A stretch of DNA of 64,000 nt from assembly GCA_027036135.1 (NCBI GenBank), contig JALVSY010000016.1:62001-126000 (forward strand), given 5' to 3'. The stretch is from Pyrodictiaceae archaeon. GTDB taxonomy: Archaea; Thermoproteota; Thermoprotei_A; Sulfolobales; Pyrodictiaceae. Positions 1 to 9,506 of this stretch are shown one piece after another (positions within the stretch are counted from its first letter, which is position 1; every line of letters starts with the position of its first letter). A program made the position numbers and the translations under genes. The notes beneath the pieces were generated by a model, which was given only the letters and a program-made list of their open reading frames with translations, was not told the origin of the DNA and made no database searches.

Positions 1-548
1 GGGCAGCAGCGAGCCAGGATTACGATTCCCTTCTCTTCGGCGCACCAAGGCTTGTAAGGAACCTGGCAATCACGGGGAGAAGGAAGCTTCCACGCAAGGA
101 CGTCTATATAGAGGTTAAGCCAGAGCTAATAGAACTCAACACACTCCTCAAGGCACTAGGTATTACACGTGAGCAACTCATAGCCATAGGTATACTCGTT
201 GGCACAGACTATAACCCGGACGGTGTAAAGGGGGTAGGCCCGAAGACCGCGCTCAAAATGGTAAAAGCTCACAAGGACCCAGTAAAGCTTCTACAAAGCT
301 TACCAAGGCACGAGTTCCCTGTAGACCCGGTAAAGATATACGAGTACTTCCTCAATCCTCCAGTAAATACTGATTATAAGCTAGAGTGGCGGGAACCCGG
401 CGAGAAAAAAGTATTCGAGATACTGGTCGAGGAGCACGACTTCAACCCGGAGCGGGTAAAGAATGCCCTAGAGCGCCTCAAGAAGGCCTATCGGGAGCAT
501 ATAAAGGGTAAGCAAACAGGGCTTGACGCCTGGCTAAGGAAACGATAG
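1..548 (+). CDS. fen: Flap endonuclease 1 (FEN-1), C-terminal part
   Basis: Structure-specific 5' flap nuclease that trims Okazaki fragments with PCNA during replication and repair. The reading frame is open from base 3 at the window edge, so the N-terminal half is missing. Visible are the XPG-I-type segment near the edge ([10 protein letters not shown]), the metal-binding [18 protein letters not shown] region with the helix-hairpin-helix that follows it, and a C-terminal PCNA-interacting motif (QTGLDAWL) at the extreme end. The frame is intact to the TAG stop. A start at 258 would lose the catalytic core and is only an internal Met. The family assignment is secure; the true start lies outside the window. 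Confidence 0.95.
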   Translation, partial: AAASQDYDSLLFGAPRLVRNLAITGRRKLPRKDVYIEVKPELIELNTLLKALGITREQLIAIGILVGTDYNPDGVKGVGPKTALKMVKAHKDPVKLLQSLPRHEFPVDPVKIYEYFLNPPVNTDYKLEWREPGEKKVFEILVEEHDFNPERVKNALERLKKAYREHIKGKQTGLDAWLRKR

Positions 549-571
549 AGCCAACTATGCTTAAAGGGATT

Positions 572-1261
572 TTAGTACTCGTGGAGATGCCACCCGTACT
601 CTCCTACTAGAGGTACGAAGAGGACAGGTATCGTAGGCTTTACTTTTATCTCACCATTCTCCTTCTTCTCAACAATGTACAGTACTTGTGAGTAACGATC
701 ACCAACGGGTATAACCATTTTGCCCCCGGGGCGAAGCTGGTCTATGAGAGGCTGAGGTATATCCGGTGCAGCAGCTGTTACAATTATTCTATCGTATGGA
801 GCCTTCTCCGGGTACCCCTTTGTGCCGTCCCCCACAATGACGGTGACGCGGTCAGCGTAGCCTGCCCGCCTAAGATTCTCCTGCGCCCTCTTAGCAAGCT
901 CTGGTATACGCTCAATGCTGTAGACATGCCCCCACTCCTCCCTGGGTGCATCACTCGGCGCTACCATCTCTGCTATAACTGCTGCATGATAGCCAGAGCC
1001 AGTCCCAACCTCAAGCACCTTCATCCCAGTGTCAAGGTCAGCGTACTCGCACATGAGAGCAACCATATGGGGCGCACTAATCGTTTGGCCATGGCCTATG
1101 GGGAGCGGCGTATCCTCGTAAGCTAAGTATCTCAAGTCATCTGGCACAAACAACTCTCTCGGTACACGAAGCATTGCCTTCATTACCTTCTCCGACCTTA
1201 TATACCCTTCCTCAACGAGACTCCTAACTAGGCGTCGCCTAAGCTCCTCAAATCGCTGCAT
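572..1261 (-). CDS. pcm: Protein-L-isoaspartate O-methyltransferase
   Basis: SAM-dependent enzyme that methylates isoaspartyl residues of damaged proteins, a repair function suited to life at high temperature. The 229-residue protein has the family N-terminal VPRELFVP segment (about residue 33), the [11 protein letters not shown] substrate loop, and the SAM motif [14 protein letters not shown] (about residue 83), followed by [10 protein letters not shown]. Length matches the family. ATG start. It lies tail to tail with fen and is divergent from the DUF371 gene. Confidence 0.95.
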   Translation of the reverse strand: MQRFEELRRRLVRSLVEEGYIRSEKVMKAMLRVPRELFVPDDLRYLAYEDTPLPIGHGQTISAPHMVALMCEYADLDTGMKVLEVGTGSGYHAAVIAEMVAPSDAPREEWGHVYSIERIPELAKRAQENLRRAGYADRVTVIVGDGTKGYPEKAPYDRIIVTAAAPDIPQPLIDQLRPGGKMVIPVGDRYSQVLYIVEKKENGEIKVKPTIPVLFVPLVGEYGWHLHEY

Positions 1262-1338
1262 CGGCAGACCTTATCCCCGTGATGTCTAGGAGGGCATTAC
1301 TCTTCTTAACGCTTAGCTCACATAAGAGCATCGCGATA

Positions 1339-1863
1339 ATGGATGTTTATGTGGCGGACTCTGCCTTGGCGCTGACTCTGTTGAGATGTAGGGGTCATCC
1401 CGACGTACAGGTATCGCATCCAACAACACTTGAGCTCGAAGAAGAATCATTCCTAACAATACGAGGCGACTGTATAGTATGTATTGAGTGTACCGGTGCA
1501 GACGAGCTTCGTAAGCTTGCAGCGGGGAAGGGGCTCGTAAAGCTCTTCATAGTAGCAATGAATCCTTTCCTAAGTCCTTACATAGCCTATGCTATTGTTG
1601 ATGGTTTTCTCCCAGCTAAGCAGCCTAAGAGGCTCATTGTGAGGAAGAGTACTCATCGAGAAAACAGCGTCATTATCTGCTCATCGCTTAGCGCTTTAGA
1701 GCTGCCTAGCGACTTAAGGAAACTGCTTAGGAGCAATTATACCAAGTGCTATGCATTACTCGTCTCCTCTACCCTCGGCGGCGACGTCGACGCGGTATAT
1801 GAACTTGCGGGGTGCATAGTCAAGGACGCGAGTAGCGCTAATGGAGCCGGGGACAAGGTTTAA
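1339..1863 (+). CDS. DUF371 family protein
   Basis: Small archaeal protein of unknown function. The signature is GHPDVQVSHPTTLELE followed by FLTIRGDCIVCIE, matching the DUF371 pattern of a GH..V...H.TTLE block and an RGDCI block. I prefer the ATG at 1339. The frame is open back to GTG 1279, but that start would add 20 residues ahead of the conserved domain and leave only 17 bp to the divergent pcm start. The last 108 bases overlap the 3' end of the convergent methyltransferase gene. The family call is good; the function is unknown. Confidence 0.75.
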   Translation: MDVYVADSALALTLLRCRGHPDVQVSHPTTLELEEESFLTIRGDCIVCIECTGADELRKLAAGKGLVKLFIVAMNPFLSPYIAYAIVDGFLPAKQPKRLIVRKSTHRENSVIICSSLSALELPSDLRKLLRSNYTKCYALLVSSTLGGDVDAVYELAGCIVKDASSANGAGDKV

Positions 1864-2793
1864 GGCCTCCTCTCGTGTCCGTGCCACGACATACACGTGG
1901 ATAATGCATCCCTGTGGGCTACAGAGCCTATGGGCCGTGTCGAGGAATTCTGTTGAGCTATGAGGGAGGTTCATTATAATCCTTGTAAAAACTGGTCTAA
2001 GCACCCTTGGTAATTCCTTGGCGTCCATGTTTAGTACCAGTATTGGTGTTTTGAGCTTCTTCTTGTTCAGCTTAATGGAATCCAGCATGGCTGAGACAGC
2101 CCATGGATTAGCATCATTAGCGACAACTAGCTCCGCTCTACCAAGTGCGCTTATGAGGAGAGAAAAGCCGCCTATACCGGCAAACATGTCAAGAACTACT
2201 TCTCCTGGAGCCACTTGGCTAGCAATCCGGTAGTGCTCGGCGCTGAGACGCGGGTTGATGTAGACCTTCCCTAGGGGGACATGATATACTAGCCCGTGCT
2301 CACGATACTCCGTTACTTCTATTATCTCCCCTGCCAAGTGGACTAGTCTTTGAACCCGGTACTCGCCCTCAGTAACCTCCTTGCCATAAACAGCTCGTAT
2401 ACCCCTAACATTCCTCAACAGCTCCTCGGCTACTTCTTTCTCGCGGCCCCTAATCTCCTCGCTCAGCGATATAATTGCAACGTCACCTACCACTGTGAAG
2501 GAGATAGGAGGCTCCCACTTCTCGCGCGCCTCGCAGCTAGTCTCAACGACTTCCACTACTCCTTCACATATTTGTAGGAACGTGTCACGCACGGCAGTAG
2601 CATCTACTGCTCCTCTAACTGGGAACACTGGGAGCATCGTCCTAATAGGGGAGTACTTCTTAAGAGGCCTGGAGCCGCTTAGCAATAACTGGTTGTCCTT
2701 GAGGTAGCGGCGCAGTGCCTCGCCGCACCATGGCCCAGCTACGAGACATGTGCAGCGCCCCTGCTCCGGTGGCAATGTGATGCTCCGCCGCAT
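1756..2793 (-). CDS. tRNA (guanine-37-N1)-methyltransferase, Trm5/Taw22-like
   Basis: Class I SAM methyltransferase expected to modify G37 of tRNA, either as m1G or as a step of wyosine synthesis. The C-terminal half has a Trm5-type SAM motif, VLDMFAGIGGFSLL (about residue 200), then VANDANPWAVSAM, and the catalytic-loop motif MNLPHSSTEFLD (about residue 275), the NLP form typical of Trm5. The ATG at 2793 overlaps the start of the divergent nadK by 14 bp. An in-frame TTG at 2775 would avoid the overlap. Which tRNA modification it carries out cannot be decided from motifs. Confidence 0.75.
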   Translation of the reverse strand: MRRSITLPPEQGRCTCLVAGPWCGEALRRYLKDNQLLLSGSRPLKKYSPIRTMLPVFPVRGAVDATAVRDTFLQICEGVVEVVETSCEAREKWEPPISFTVVGDVAIISLSEEIRGREKEVAEELLRNVRGIRAVYGKEVTEGEYRVQRLVHLAGEIIEVTEYREHGLVYHVPLGKVYINPRLSAEHYRIASQVAPGEVVLDMFAGIGGFSLLISALGRAELVVANDANPWAVSAMLDSIKLNKKKLKTPILVLNMDAKELPRVLRPVFTRIIMNLPHSSTEFLDTAHRLCSPQGCIIHVYVVARTREEALNLVPGSISATRVLDYAPRKFIYRVDVAAEGRGDE

Positions 2794-3607
2794 AGCAATA
2801 TTCGCGAGACCCGACTTAAGAGAATCTATTATACTTGCTAAGCAGGTATACGAGAAACTGGTAAGGCTTGGTGCTGAGGTGTATTATGACCTATCTGTAG
2901 CTGATAAGGTAGGTGGCCCTGGTATTGACCTAAGATTCGAGGATGTCGACGGCGTTGTTGTCATAGGTGGTGATGGCACCCTCCTCCGCCTACTTCAGCT
3001 CCTCGGCGAAAAATCACCCGTTCTTCACCTAATAAGGCTCGGGCATAGAGCATTCCTTTTCGCCGAGGAGCCTAGTACGGCTATCGAGAAGCTGAGGGAC
3101 TTCGTCTCCGAGAACTACTGGGTGGAGGAGCATAAGCGCCTAAGAATAGAGACCAGTAGCTATATGGGCTTTGCTCTCAACGAGGCAGTGATAACTGCTC
3201 TGGGCTCGAAGATAGTCTACCTAGACGTGAATGTAGGAGACGAGATACTCTATGAGGACCTAGCCGGTGACGGGGTTATAGTGGCGACGCCTCTCGGAAG
3301 CACTGCATACAGCTACAGCGCTGGTGGTCCCGTGGTTCATCCTGCCCTAGATGCTGTTATTGTTACACCGCTTAACCCAATCAATAGGGACATGGGGCCA
3401 ACAGTTCTACCGGGGGATGCCGCGATAGAGGTGGTGATTAAGTATACTTTACGCCCGGTAAAACTAATAATTGATGGAGCGAAGGAACAGCTTCTTACAA
3501 GAGGAGCCCGGGTAAAGGCGTCTCTCCAGGGCCCCTCGGTGCGTTTCGCTAGGTACACTGAGGGAGGGATGCTGAGACTACCATGGAGGAGAAAGTGTTC
3601 GTCCTAG
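2780..3607 (+). CDS. nadK: NAD kinase
   Basis: ATP- or polyphosphate-dependent NAD kinase making NADP. The 275-residue protein begins MLRRIAIFARPDL and carries the diagnostic GGDGTLLR motif (about residue 63), then NEAVI (about residue 138), GDGVIVATPLGSTAYSYSAGGP, and TPLNP. The start at 2780 is preferred over an in-frame ATG at 2750 because homology-like sequence starts at MLRRIA. Its 3' end overlaps nob1 by 25 bases, suggesting translational coupling. Confidence 0.93.
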   Translation: MLRRIAIFARPDLRESIILAKQVYEKLVRLGAEVYYDLSVADKVGGPGIDLRFEDVDGVVVIGGDGTLLRLLQLLGEKSPVLHLIRLGHRAFLFAEEPSTAIEKLRDFVSENYWVEEHKRLRIETSSYMGFALNEAVITALGSKIVYLDVNVGDEILYEDLAGDGVIVATPLGSTAYSYSAGGPVVHPALDAVIVTPLNPINRDMGPTVLPGDAAIEVVIKYTLRPVKLIIDGAKEQLLTRGARVKASLQGPSVRFARYTEGGMLRLPWRRKCSS

Positions 3608-4116
3608 ATACAAGTGGGTTCATAGCTAGGTGGCCTCTCTATGCCCCCCGGGCAACAATATACACGACTAGTCTCGTGCTAAGCGAGGTAAAAGACTCTG
3701 AGAGCAAACAAGGCCTAGAGATAGCACTTCTACTTGACCGCGTTCACGTAGTTGATCCCAGGCAGAGCTATGTTAAGCGAGTAGTCCGTGAAGCGCGTAA
3801 GAGGGGCCTACATATATCCCTGAGCAGGACCGATATATCGGTAGCAGCCCTGGCTCTTCAACTAAGAGAACAGGGGCTAGAGGTAGAGGTTATAACAGAT
3901 GATTACTCGTTGCAAAACCTCCTCGCCCTCCTCGGGATAAAGTATCGGCCGCTAAGAACCCGTGGAATAAGAAGAGTTGAGGAATACATAGTAGTTTGCC
4001 CAGCATGTGGCTACACGTCACGGAACCCTGCTGAGAAGACATGCCCTGTTTGCGGAACTCCTCTCAAGCGTATAAGGAAGAAAGCTTGGAGCAAGAACAA
4101 CAAGACACAATTCTAG
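3583..4116 (+). CDS. nob1: Ribosome maturation endonuclease Nob1
   Basis: PIN-domain endoribonuclease that makes the final 3' cut of 16S rRNA. The N-terminal PIN domain shows VLDTSGFI (catalytic Asp, about residue 8), a conserved SEVKD, SRTDISVAALAL, and VITDDYSLQNL. The C-terminal zinc ribbon is CPACGY and CPVCGTPL, which together with the PIN domain distinguishes Nob1 from VapC-type PIN proteins. At 177 residues it is a typical archaeal length. It overlaps nadK at its start. Confidence 0.92.
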   Translation: MEEKVFVLDTSGFIARWPLYAPRATIYTTSLVLSEVKDSESKQGLEIALLLDRVHVVDPRQSYVKRVVREARKRGLHISLSRTDISVAALALQLREQGLEVEVITDDYSLQNLLALLGIKYRPLRTRGIRRVEEYIVVCPACGYTSRNPAEKTCPVCGTPLKRIRKKAWSKNNKTQF

Positions 4117-4148
4117 GAAAAGATGATTATTCACCTGGGCTAGTAGAG

Positions 4149-4787
4149 GTGCGCGGCAAAAAGATACTCCTCATAGGTTATAGTGTGTTTTCGGGCTTTC
4201 AGCTAAACCCCTCCGAGGAGATAATCACAAGGCTTGACGGCGCTGATATTAACGGGTACAGGGTTGAGGGCCTCCTACTCCCGGTATCCTATCGCTACGT
4301 CCAAGGCACGTTGCCGAGAATACTTGAGGAAGAGCAGCCAGACATAGCTCTAGGCATAGGGCTTGCCCCTAGAGCTACTAGGCCAGTGATAGAGCTCGTG
4401 GCTTCTAATGTTGCTAGCTTCCGTATAAGCGACGACGGCGGGGCCCTGGTAGGCTACGAGTATGTAGCAGGTAGTGGCTTAGAAGCTGTAAGAACAACAC
4501 TGCCAGTAAGCAGCATTCTTGATGAGTGTCGGCGGCGTGGCCTAGATATAGTGGCAGGCGTCAGTATCGGCACTTATCTCTGCGGCATAGCCGGCTATTA
4601 CATAATGAAGTATGCAGAAACCCATAAGAGAATCGGGGGATTCATACATATACCTCCATCAACGGAGCTGGCTATGCGCCACGGGCTCCGGAACTATGTG
4701 TCGCTGAGCATACTCCTCGAGATAATTAAGTGTGTACTAGAGACGGTTACCGGGGCTTTACAAGCCTCGCAACAAAGTAGCCAGTAG
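4149..4787 (+). CDS. pcp: Pyrrolidone-carboxylate peptidase (C15)
   Basis: Cysteine peptidase that removes N-terminal pyroglutamate from peptides. The start of the domain is KILLIGYSVFSGFQLNPSEE; the catalytic Cys lies in the GTYLCGIAGYYIM segment and the catalytic His in GFIHIPP. The frame is open back to 4041, but GTG 4149 gives about 212 residues, the usual size, and follows the Nob1 stop. The 3' end overlaps the convergent RNA methylase by 41 bases. The catalytic Glu was not pinned down by eye. Confidence 0.85.
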   Translation: MRGKKILLIGYSVFSGFQLNPSEEIITRLDGADINGYRVEGLLLPVSYRYVQGTLPRILEEEQPDIALGIGLAPRATRPVIELVASNVASFRISDDGGALVGYEYVAGSGLEAVRTTLPVSSILDECRRRGLDIVAGVSIGTYLCGIAGYYIMKYAETHKRIGGFIHIPPSTELAMRHGLRNYVSLSILLEIIKCVLETVTGALQASQQSSQ

Positions 4788-5913
4788 CGCCATGTACATG
4801 TGGATGGACTCTTATCAAGTAATCAGCCCAAGTGCCTACTCCTTTGCCGAAAACACGGAGAGGAGGCATAACGGGCTTGAATCCTAGCTCCTCGACAGCG
4901 TACTGTATGTTTTCCTCGTTCTCCGAGAGAGTAACGGTGCACGTGGAGTATACTAGTACCCCGCCAGGCTTTAGGAGGCCATAGGCAGCGCGTAGAAATT
5001 GTCGTTGATAAAGCGCGCTATTACGCACGTCTCGGTAACTCTTCTTATCCCATACCTTGGGCAAGACGCCTAGACTAGTACATGGTGGGTCCAGGATAAC
5101 ATAGTCGGCGATTCCTTTGCCAAGCCTTATGTCAGCGTATCGCGAATCGAGCCGAATAACTTCTACACCGCAGTGTCCTAGCCGCTTAAGATTCTCAACA
5201 AGTCTCCTAGTCTTTGACGCGGAGTGATCAAGGGCGATGATGCGCGCCCTTCCCCCAACAAGCTCGTAGACATGTCCTGTCTTACCACCAGGGGCTGCAC
5301 ACATATCAACTATCACACTGCCCGGCGCCGGGTCAAGTACACGCGCCACCAGCATCGAGGATATACTCTGCTCATAGATGAGCCCGTTCCGGGCCCAGAC
5401 CGTGTCGCGGAGACTAGGGACACTATAGAGGGGCCTAACGTTCTCTGCAACAAGTCCTCTTCCCCTGCGCAGGCTGTGAAGAAACTCTTCTACTACAATC
5501 GCATTAGCTACAACAACATCGTTCTCAGCCTTCACAGTGGCCTCCACACCGGGCTTGGCACAGTCATCGATACTCCTAACACCTGGGGCGTATACGTGAG
5601 CCCCCATCATTATGCTCTCAGCAGCCTTCTTTTCAACAACTATGTAGCAACCAGTATCCCTAACACGTTGCGGACCCCTAACCGGGAGCCAAAGGGCCTC
5701 CTCGAGAAACTCGTCGCGATAAACCATGTAGCCCTGGCTCCTCATGTCGTCAAGCAGCTTACCTGAGTCAATCTTTAGCACATTGACGCGTATGTAGTAG
5801 CGAGTAGGAGGCCTTTGAATAGCACTGAAGAAAGCACGGAGCCCATGGATACCATAGACTTGGCGAAGCTCGGCTAGTAACTGCTCATCGTAGCACAGCG
5901 TGGTACACGTCAT
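4747..5913 (-). CDS. NSUN-type RNA cytosine-5 methyltransferase
   Basis: RNA m5C methyltransferase of the NOL1/NOP2/Sun family. The C-terminal catalytic domain has the SAM motif VDMCAAPGGKTGHV (about residue 205), LDPPCTSLGVLPK (the PC Cys) and YSTCTVTLSENEENI (the TC nucleophile Cys). The region between the N-terminus and the catalytic core (about 80-190) is of a size and pattern compatible with an inserted PUA domain. 388 residues is normal for archaeal members. The target, tRNA or rRNA, cannot be assigned. Its 3' end overlaps pcp. Confidence 0.9.
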   Translation of the reverse strand: MTCTTLCYDEQLLAELRQVYGIHGLRAFFSAIQRPPTRYYIRVNVLKIDSGKLLDDMRSQGYMVYRDEFLEEALWLPVRGPQRVRDTGCYIVVEKKAAESIMMGAHVYAPGVRSIDDCAKPGVEATVKAENDVVVANAIVVEEFLHSLRRGRGLVAENVRPLYSVPSLRDTVWARNGLIYEQSISSMLVARVLDPAPGSVIVDMCAAPGGKTGHVYELVGGRARIIALDHSASKTRRLVENLKRLGHCGVEVIRLDSRYADIRLGKGIADYVILDPPCTSLGVLPKVWDKKSYRDVRNSALYQRQFLRAAYGLLKPGGVLVYSTCTVTLSENEENIQYAVEELGFKPVMPPLRVFGKGVGTWADYLIRVHPHVHGATGYFVARLVKPR

Positions 5914-6008
5914 CCCAGATAACCCTAGCTATTCTTCCCTTGGCCTCAGTGCCTAGCATGGGGCTAATTAAGCTACAATGCGTAAACAATGCAGGATAGC
6001 GGAGACTA

Positions 6009-6060
6009 GGAACAAGAAATATTTGAGTGCAGACAGGGACCGGGTGAGGCTCCTTGTTCC
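6009..6060. repeat. Short inverted repeat downstream of livF
   Basis: GGAACAAG at 6009-6016 and CTTGTTCC at 6053-6060 form an 8-bp perfect inverted repeat with a 36-nt spacer, lying between the 3' end of the liv transport genes and the start of the RNA methylase gene. It could be a terminator or processing hairpin; the evidence is only its position and symmetry. Confidence 0.3.
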
Positions 6061-6089
6061 AAAGAAATATCTTGGGTGATGTCCTGCCC

Positions 6090-6809
6090 TTATTGCACTC
6101 CTAGATACGCCTTTATTATCTCCGGGTTCTCTGCGGGCTCCTTGGCGGGGCCTTCCATCCTTATCCTGCCCGTTTCTAGGACGTAGGCATAGTCGGCAAT
6201 GTTTAGCGCGTAGTGCACGTTTTGCTCAACTATGAGTATGGTTAGTTCTTCTTCGTCTCGGATCCTCTTAACGAGATTCATTATCTCGAGAGCAAGCTTT
6301 GGTGCAAGGCCGAGACTGGCCTCGTCTATCATTAGTAGCCTCGGTAGCGCCATGAGCCCGCGCGCTATTGCTAGCATTTGTTGCTCTCCACCGCTTAGCG
6401 TGCCGGCTTTCTGGTTTAGTCGCTCCCGGAGCCTAGGGAAGATGTTGAAGACTCTCTCAAGGCTCTCTTGTATCTTCTGACGAGCGCGCTGATTATAGGC
6501 ACTCATGAGCAGGTTCTCATAGACAGTCATTTGTTGGAAGATATCCCTACCCTCCGGCACCAGTACGATGCCTCTCTCTACTCTGCGGTAACTGGGCAGC
6601 TTTGTTACGTCTTCTCCCGCGAACACTATTCTCCCTTTCCACGCTGGGATTATGCCAACTATGGCTCTCAGAGTAGTGGTTTTACCGGCACCGTTGCTTC
6701 CTATGAGTGCTGTTATGCTTCCCTTCTCAACCTGTATCGATACGTCCCATAGTACTGGTATTTTGCCGTAACCTGTGTGAAGCTTCTCAACACTAAGTAG
6801 TGTCGCCAC
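6090..6809 (-). CDS. livF: Branched-chain amino acid/amide ABC transporter ATPase LivF
   Basis: Second ATPase of a HAAT-family importer, acting at the inner face of the membrane. It has Walker A GSNGAGKTTTLRAI, signature LSGGEQQMLAIARGL, Walker B LLMIDEASLGLAP and the H-loop segment IVEQNVHYAL. 239 residues and an ATG start, 18 bp downstream of livG. It is intact, whereas the permease and binding-protein genes of the same operon are disrupted, so it may have no working partners. Confidence 0.95.
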   Translation of the reverse strand: MATLLSVEKLHTGYGKIPVLWDVSIQVEKGSITALIGSNGAGKTTTLRAIVGIIPAWKGRIVFAGEDVTKLPSYRRVERGIVLVPEGRDIFQQMTVYENLLMSAYNQRARQKIQESLERVFNIFPRLRERLNQKAGTLSGGEQQMLAIARGLMALPRLLMIDEASLGLAPKLALEIMNLVKRIRDEEELTILIVEQNVHYALNIADYAYVLETGRIRMEGPAKEPAENPEIIKAYLGVQ

Positions 6810-6827
6810 CCTGTCCCCCTCCTCTAT

Positions 6828-7592
6828 TCATCCCTGCTTCTTGAATCGTTTCACAAAAGCGAGTGCAAGCTTCGGGTCACCGAGGTACGCTTCTATTACC
6901 CTTGGGTTCGTCGCTATTTCCTCCGGTGTTCCCTCTGCAAGTTTCCTCCCGAGATGCAGTACTACTATTCTATCAGCGATCTCCATCACGGCATGCATTA
7001 CGTGCTCGATCATTACTATTGTGAGGTTGAACTCTTTTTTCGCTAGCTTTACCTTTTCAAGCATATACGATACCTCGGCCGGATTAAGGCCTGCAAAAAC
7101 CTCGTCTAGTAGGAGTAGGCGGGGTTGCCTAGCAAGAGCTCTTGCAAGCTCCAGCCTCTTCTCCAGGGCCACGTTTAGCTGTGCAGCAAGCATGTGTGCA
7201 TGCTTATCAAGCCCAAGGAATTCTAGGATGCGCTTCGCCTCCTCAGCTGCCTCTAAGTCACTTAGTCGCCTATTAGAGAACTTTATCGAGACCAATACGT
7301 TCTCGTATACTGTGAGATCGGGGAATGGCTTCGGTATCTGGAATGTGCGCGCTACTCCGAGCAGTGCTATGCGATGCGGAGGCCACCCCGTCACATCCTT
7401 CCCGAAGATGATTACCCTGCCCTTGTCGGGCTTATAGACACCCGTAATTACGTTGAAGAGCGTAGTCTTGCCAGCACCGTTGGGGCCTATTAGGCCAAGT
7501 ATTTCTCCCTCCTCAACACTCATAGATATTCCTTGGAGCGCTCTTACTCCTCCAAAGCTCTTGTGTATATCCTCAACTTGGAGCACGGGCAC
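6828..7592 (-). CDS. livG: Branched-chain amino acid/amide ABC transporter ATPase LivG
   Basis: First ATPase of the importer. Walker A is GPNGAGKTTLFNVI, the signature region is the LivG-type LNVALEKRLELARALA rather than a canonical LSGGQ, Walker B is LLLLDEVFAGLNP, and the H-loop segment is MIEHVMHAVM. 254 residues. The frame is intact. It lies 24 bp after livM. Confidence 0.95.
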   Translation of the reverse strand: MPVLQVEDIHKSFGGVRALQGISMSVEEGEILGLIGPNGAGKTTLFNVITGVYKPDKGRVIIFGKDVTGWPPHRIALLGVARTFQIPKPFPDLTVYENVLVSIKFSNRRLSDLEAAEEAKRILEFLGLDKHAHMLAAQLNVALEKRLELARALARQPRLLLLDEVFAGLNPAEVSYMLEKVKLAKKEFNLTIVMIEHVMHAVMEIADRIVVLHLGRKLAEGTPEEIATNPRVIEAYLGDPKLALAFVKRFKKQG

Positions 7593-7616
7593 AAAGCATC
7601 ACCTTCCCCGAGGCCC

Positions 7617-8643
7617 TTATTCTAATAGGAAGCGTAGCTTCGTGCTCTTGATTCGTAGCCAGCCAATGATTCCCATGGGTAGTAGCTCTGCTATGACTGC
7701 TATAGTTGCGCCAAATATCACTAGGTGTAGTGATGGGAAGCTCGTCAGGAACGCGGTCTTCACGGCATGGTATATTGCTGTACCAGTTATTGTACCTAGT
7801 ACCGTGCCTGCCCCTCCGAGCATTGTTGCGATTATTGCCTCGATGCTTAACCCTAGGTTGAAGAACTCCCCAGGCAATACTATCATTCGCTTCCAAGCTA
7901 TTATTGCTCCCGCCAAGGCTGGCGTGATGGAGCTGAGCACGAATGCAAGTGTCTTGTACTTCCAGGTATTGACGCCTATTGCCTCAGCAGCGTCCTCGTC
8001 CTCCCTAATGGCTCTTAGTCCTGCGCCGAACTTGCTCCTAGAAACGTATAGGTTGATGAGCAGCCCGAGCGCCACGACGCCTACTAGGAGGAAGTACGCT
8101 ATGTAGTGGACAGCCATTAGGCCATGATACCCGGCTATTGAGTAACCACGGTAATAGGTAGCTGATAGCTGCAAGCCCTCGCTACCACCTAGGTAGTTCA
8201 CGTTAGCCGCTACTACCCGGAACGCCTCAAGCACAGCTATGGTTGCTATCGCGAAGTACGCGCCTCTGAGCCTTAGCACTATGAGGCCTATTAGGTATGC
8301 AGCCCCCCATAGCTGCCAGTACAGCGGCCAGCATCGCTAAGTATATACTAACTCCATGGTAGTACATCAGTACCATGGCAGTGTAGCCGCCTATGCCGTA
8401 GAAGACGGCGTGTCCGAAGCTCACGTACCCAGTGTAGCCGAGTATGACATTAAGCCCAAGTACTATTGAGAACAACACCATGAAGGTGGTTATGGTTTCG
8501 CGGTAGTAGCCTAGGCTTTCAGAATATAATGACCCGGTGCCAAGCCCCAGTAACACAGCTATGATTAGTGCAACGGTTAGGTTGGTTATCAAGCGGCCAC
8601 GCGCTAGTTGACGAAGTATCTGTGCAGCCTCCATTAGCACCAC
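7617..8643 (-). pseudogene. livM: Branched-chain transporter permease LivM, frameshifted
   Basis: Membrane permease of the importer, split between two frames. The N-terminal part (8643 to about 8303) has hydrophobic segments and GLNVILGYTGYVSFGHAVFYGIGGYTAM, the LivM N-terminal signature; it then runs out of frame and stops at 8227. The rest (about 8305 to 7617) continues from AAYLIGLIVLRLRGAYFAIATIA through RAIREDEDAAEAIGVN. The junction is a run of six C on the + strand (8303-8308, six G in the gene). Removing one base restores one continuous protein of about 340 residues. Either a real mutation, a sequencing error, or slippage. The neighbouring genes also carry lesions, favouring decay. 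Confidence 0.85.
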
Positions 8644-8652
8644 CTCTTGGCT

Positions 8653-9501
8653 CTAGAGTTTCGCGAACAACCCAGTCGGCTTTATGACGAGCATTATGAT
8701 AAGCAAGAGGAACGCGACAAGAGGGCCCCAGCTACCACTAGCCACTATGCTCGTTAGCTGCTCAGCTACGCCAAGTATTACACCGTCAACAAGGCTTCCA
8801 AGGGGGTTCCCGAGGCTACCTAGCACAACTATTGTGAACGAGTATAGCTCGTACTTGCTACCAGTCTCTGGGGTAAAGCTATACGCGAGCGCCAATAACG
8901 TTCCCGCTGCGGTCGCAAACAGTACCCCGAGCGCAAACGTCAACATCAATATCTTTGTTACGTTTACCCCCATAAGCGCGGCTGCTTCCTGGTTCATAAC
9001 CACTGCTCTAACAGCCCTACCGAACCACGTCCGGTATATGAGAACGTAGGCACCAATAGCTATTGCTGCGGCTACAATGGCTCCTATAATCTGTATAGTC
9101 ATGATGGGTACGTGCCCGACCTCTATTACGCTAGACTCAACGGGTAGTGTGCGTGCAATACCGCCGAACTTTAGCTCAATAAGCCCGAGGATTATGAGCC
9201 CGAAGCCGAAGGTTGACAAGAGGCTTGCTAGCTCTGGGCCGCCTAGTACGCGGTGAACAAAGAGATAATAGGCAACAACACCGACTATGAAGCCGATGAA
9301 CAGTGTTAGTAGAATAGAAGCCAGTAATGGTACACCATGCATTACTGTCAAGAGATAAGCAAGGTACATGCTCATCGCTATTAGCGCGCCATGGCTTAGA
9401 TTAACGACTCTGAGTATGCCCCAGATAATACTGAGCCCGAGAGCGGCGAGGCCATAGAGGCTCCCAACAACTAGTCAAGCGACAAAGCCTCCCAGTAACA
9501 A
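8653..9501 (-). pseudogene. livH: Branched-chain transporter permease LivH, in-frame stop
   Basis: Second permease of the importer. A start at ATG 9375 gives 240 residues but leaves out the first membrane segment and the conserved block just upstream. In the same frame that block reads LVVGSLYGLAALGLSIIWGI and then LRVVNLSHGALIA, the normal LivH N-terminus. It is cut off by a TGA at 9477-9475, at a place where homologues usually have Gly; GGA to TGA is one base change. Upstream of the stop the frame goes on to a TTG at 9501. No ATG, GTG or TTG lies between the TGA and 9375. The gene is therefore probably truncated. Confidence 0.75.
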
Positions 9502-9506
9502 GCTTC

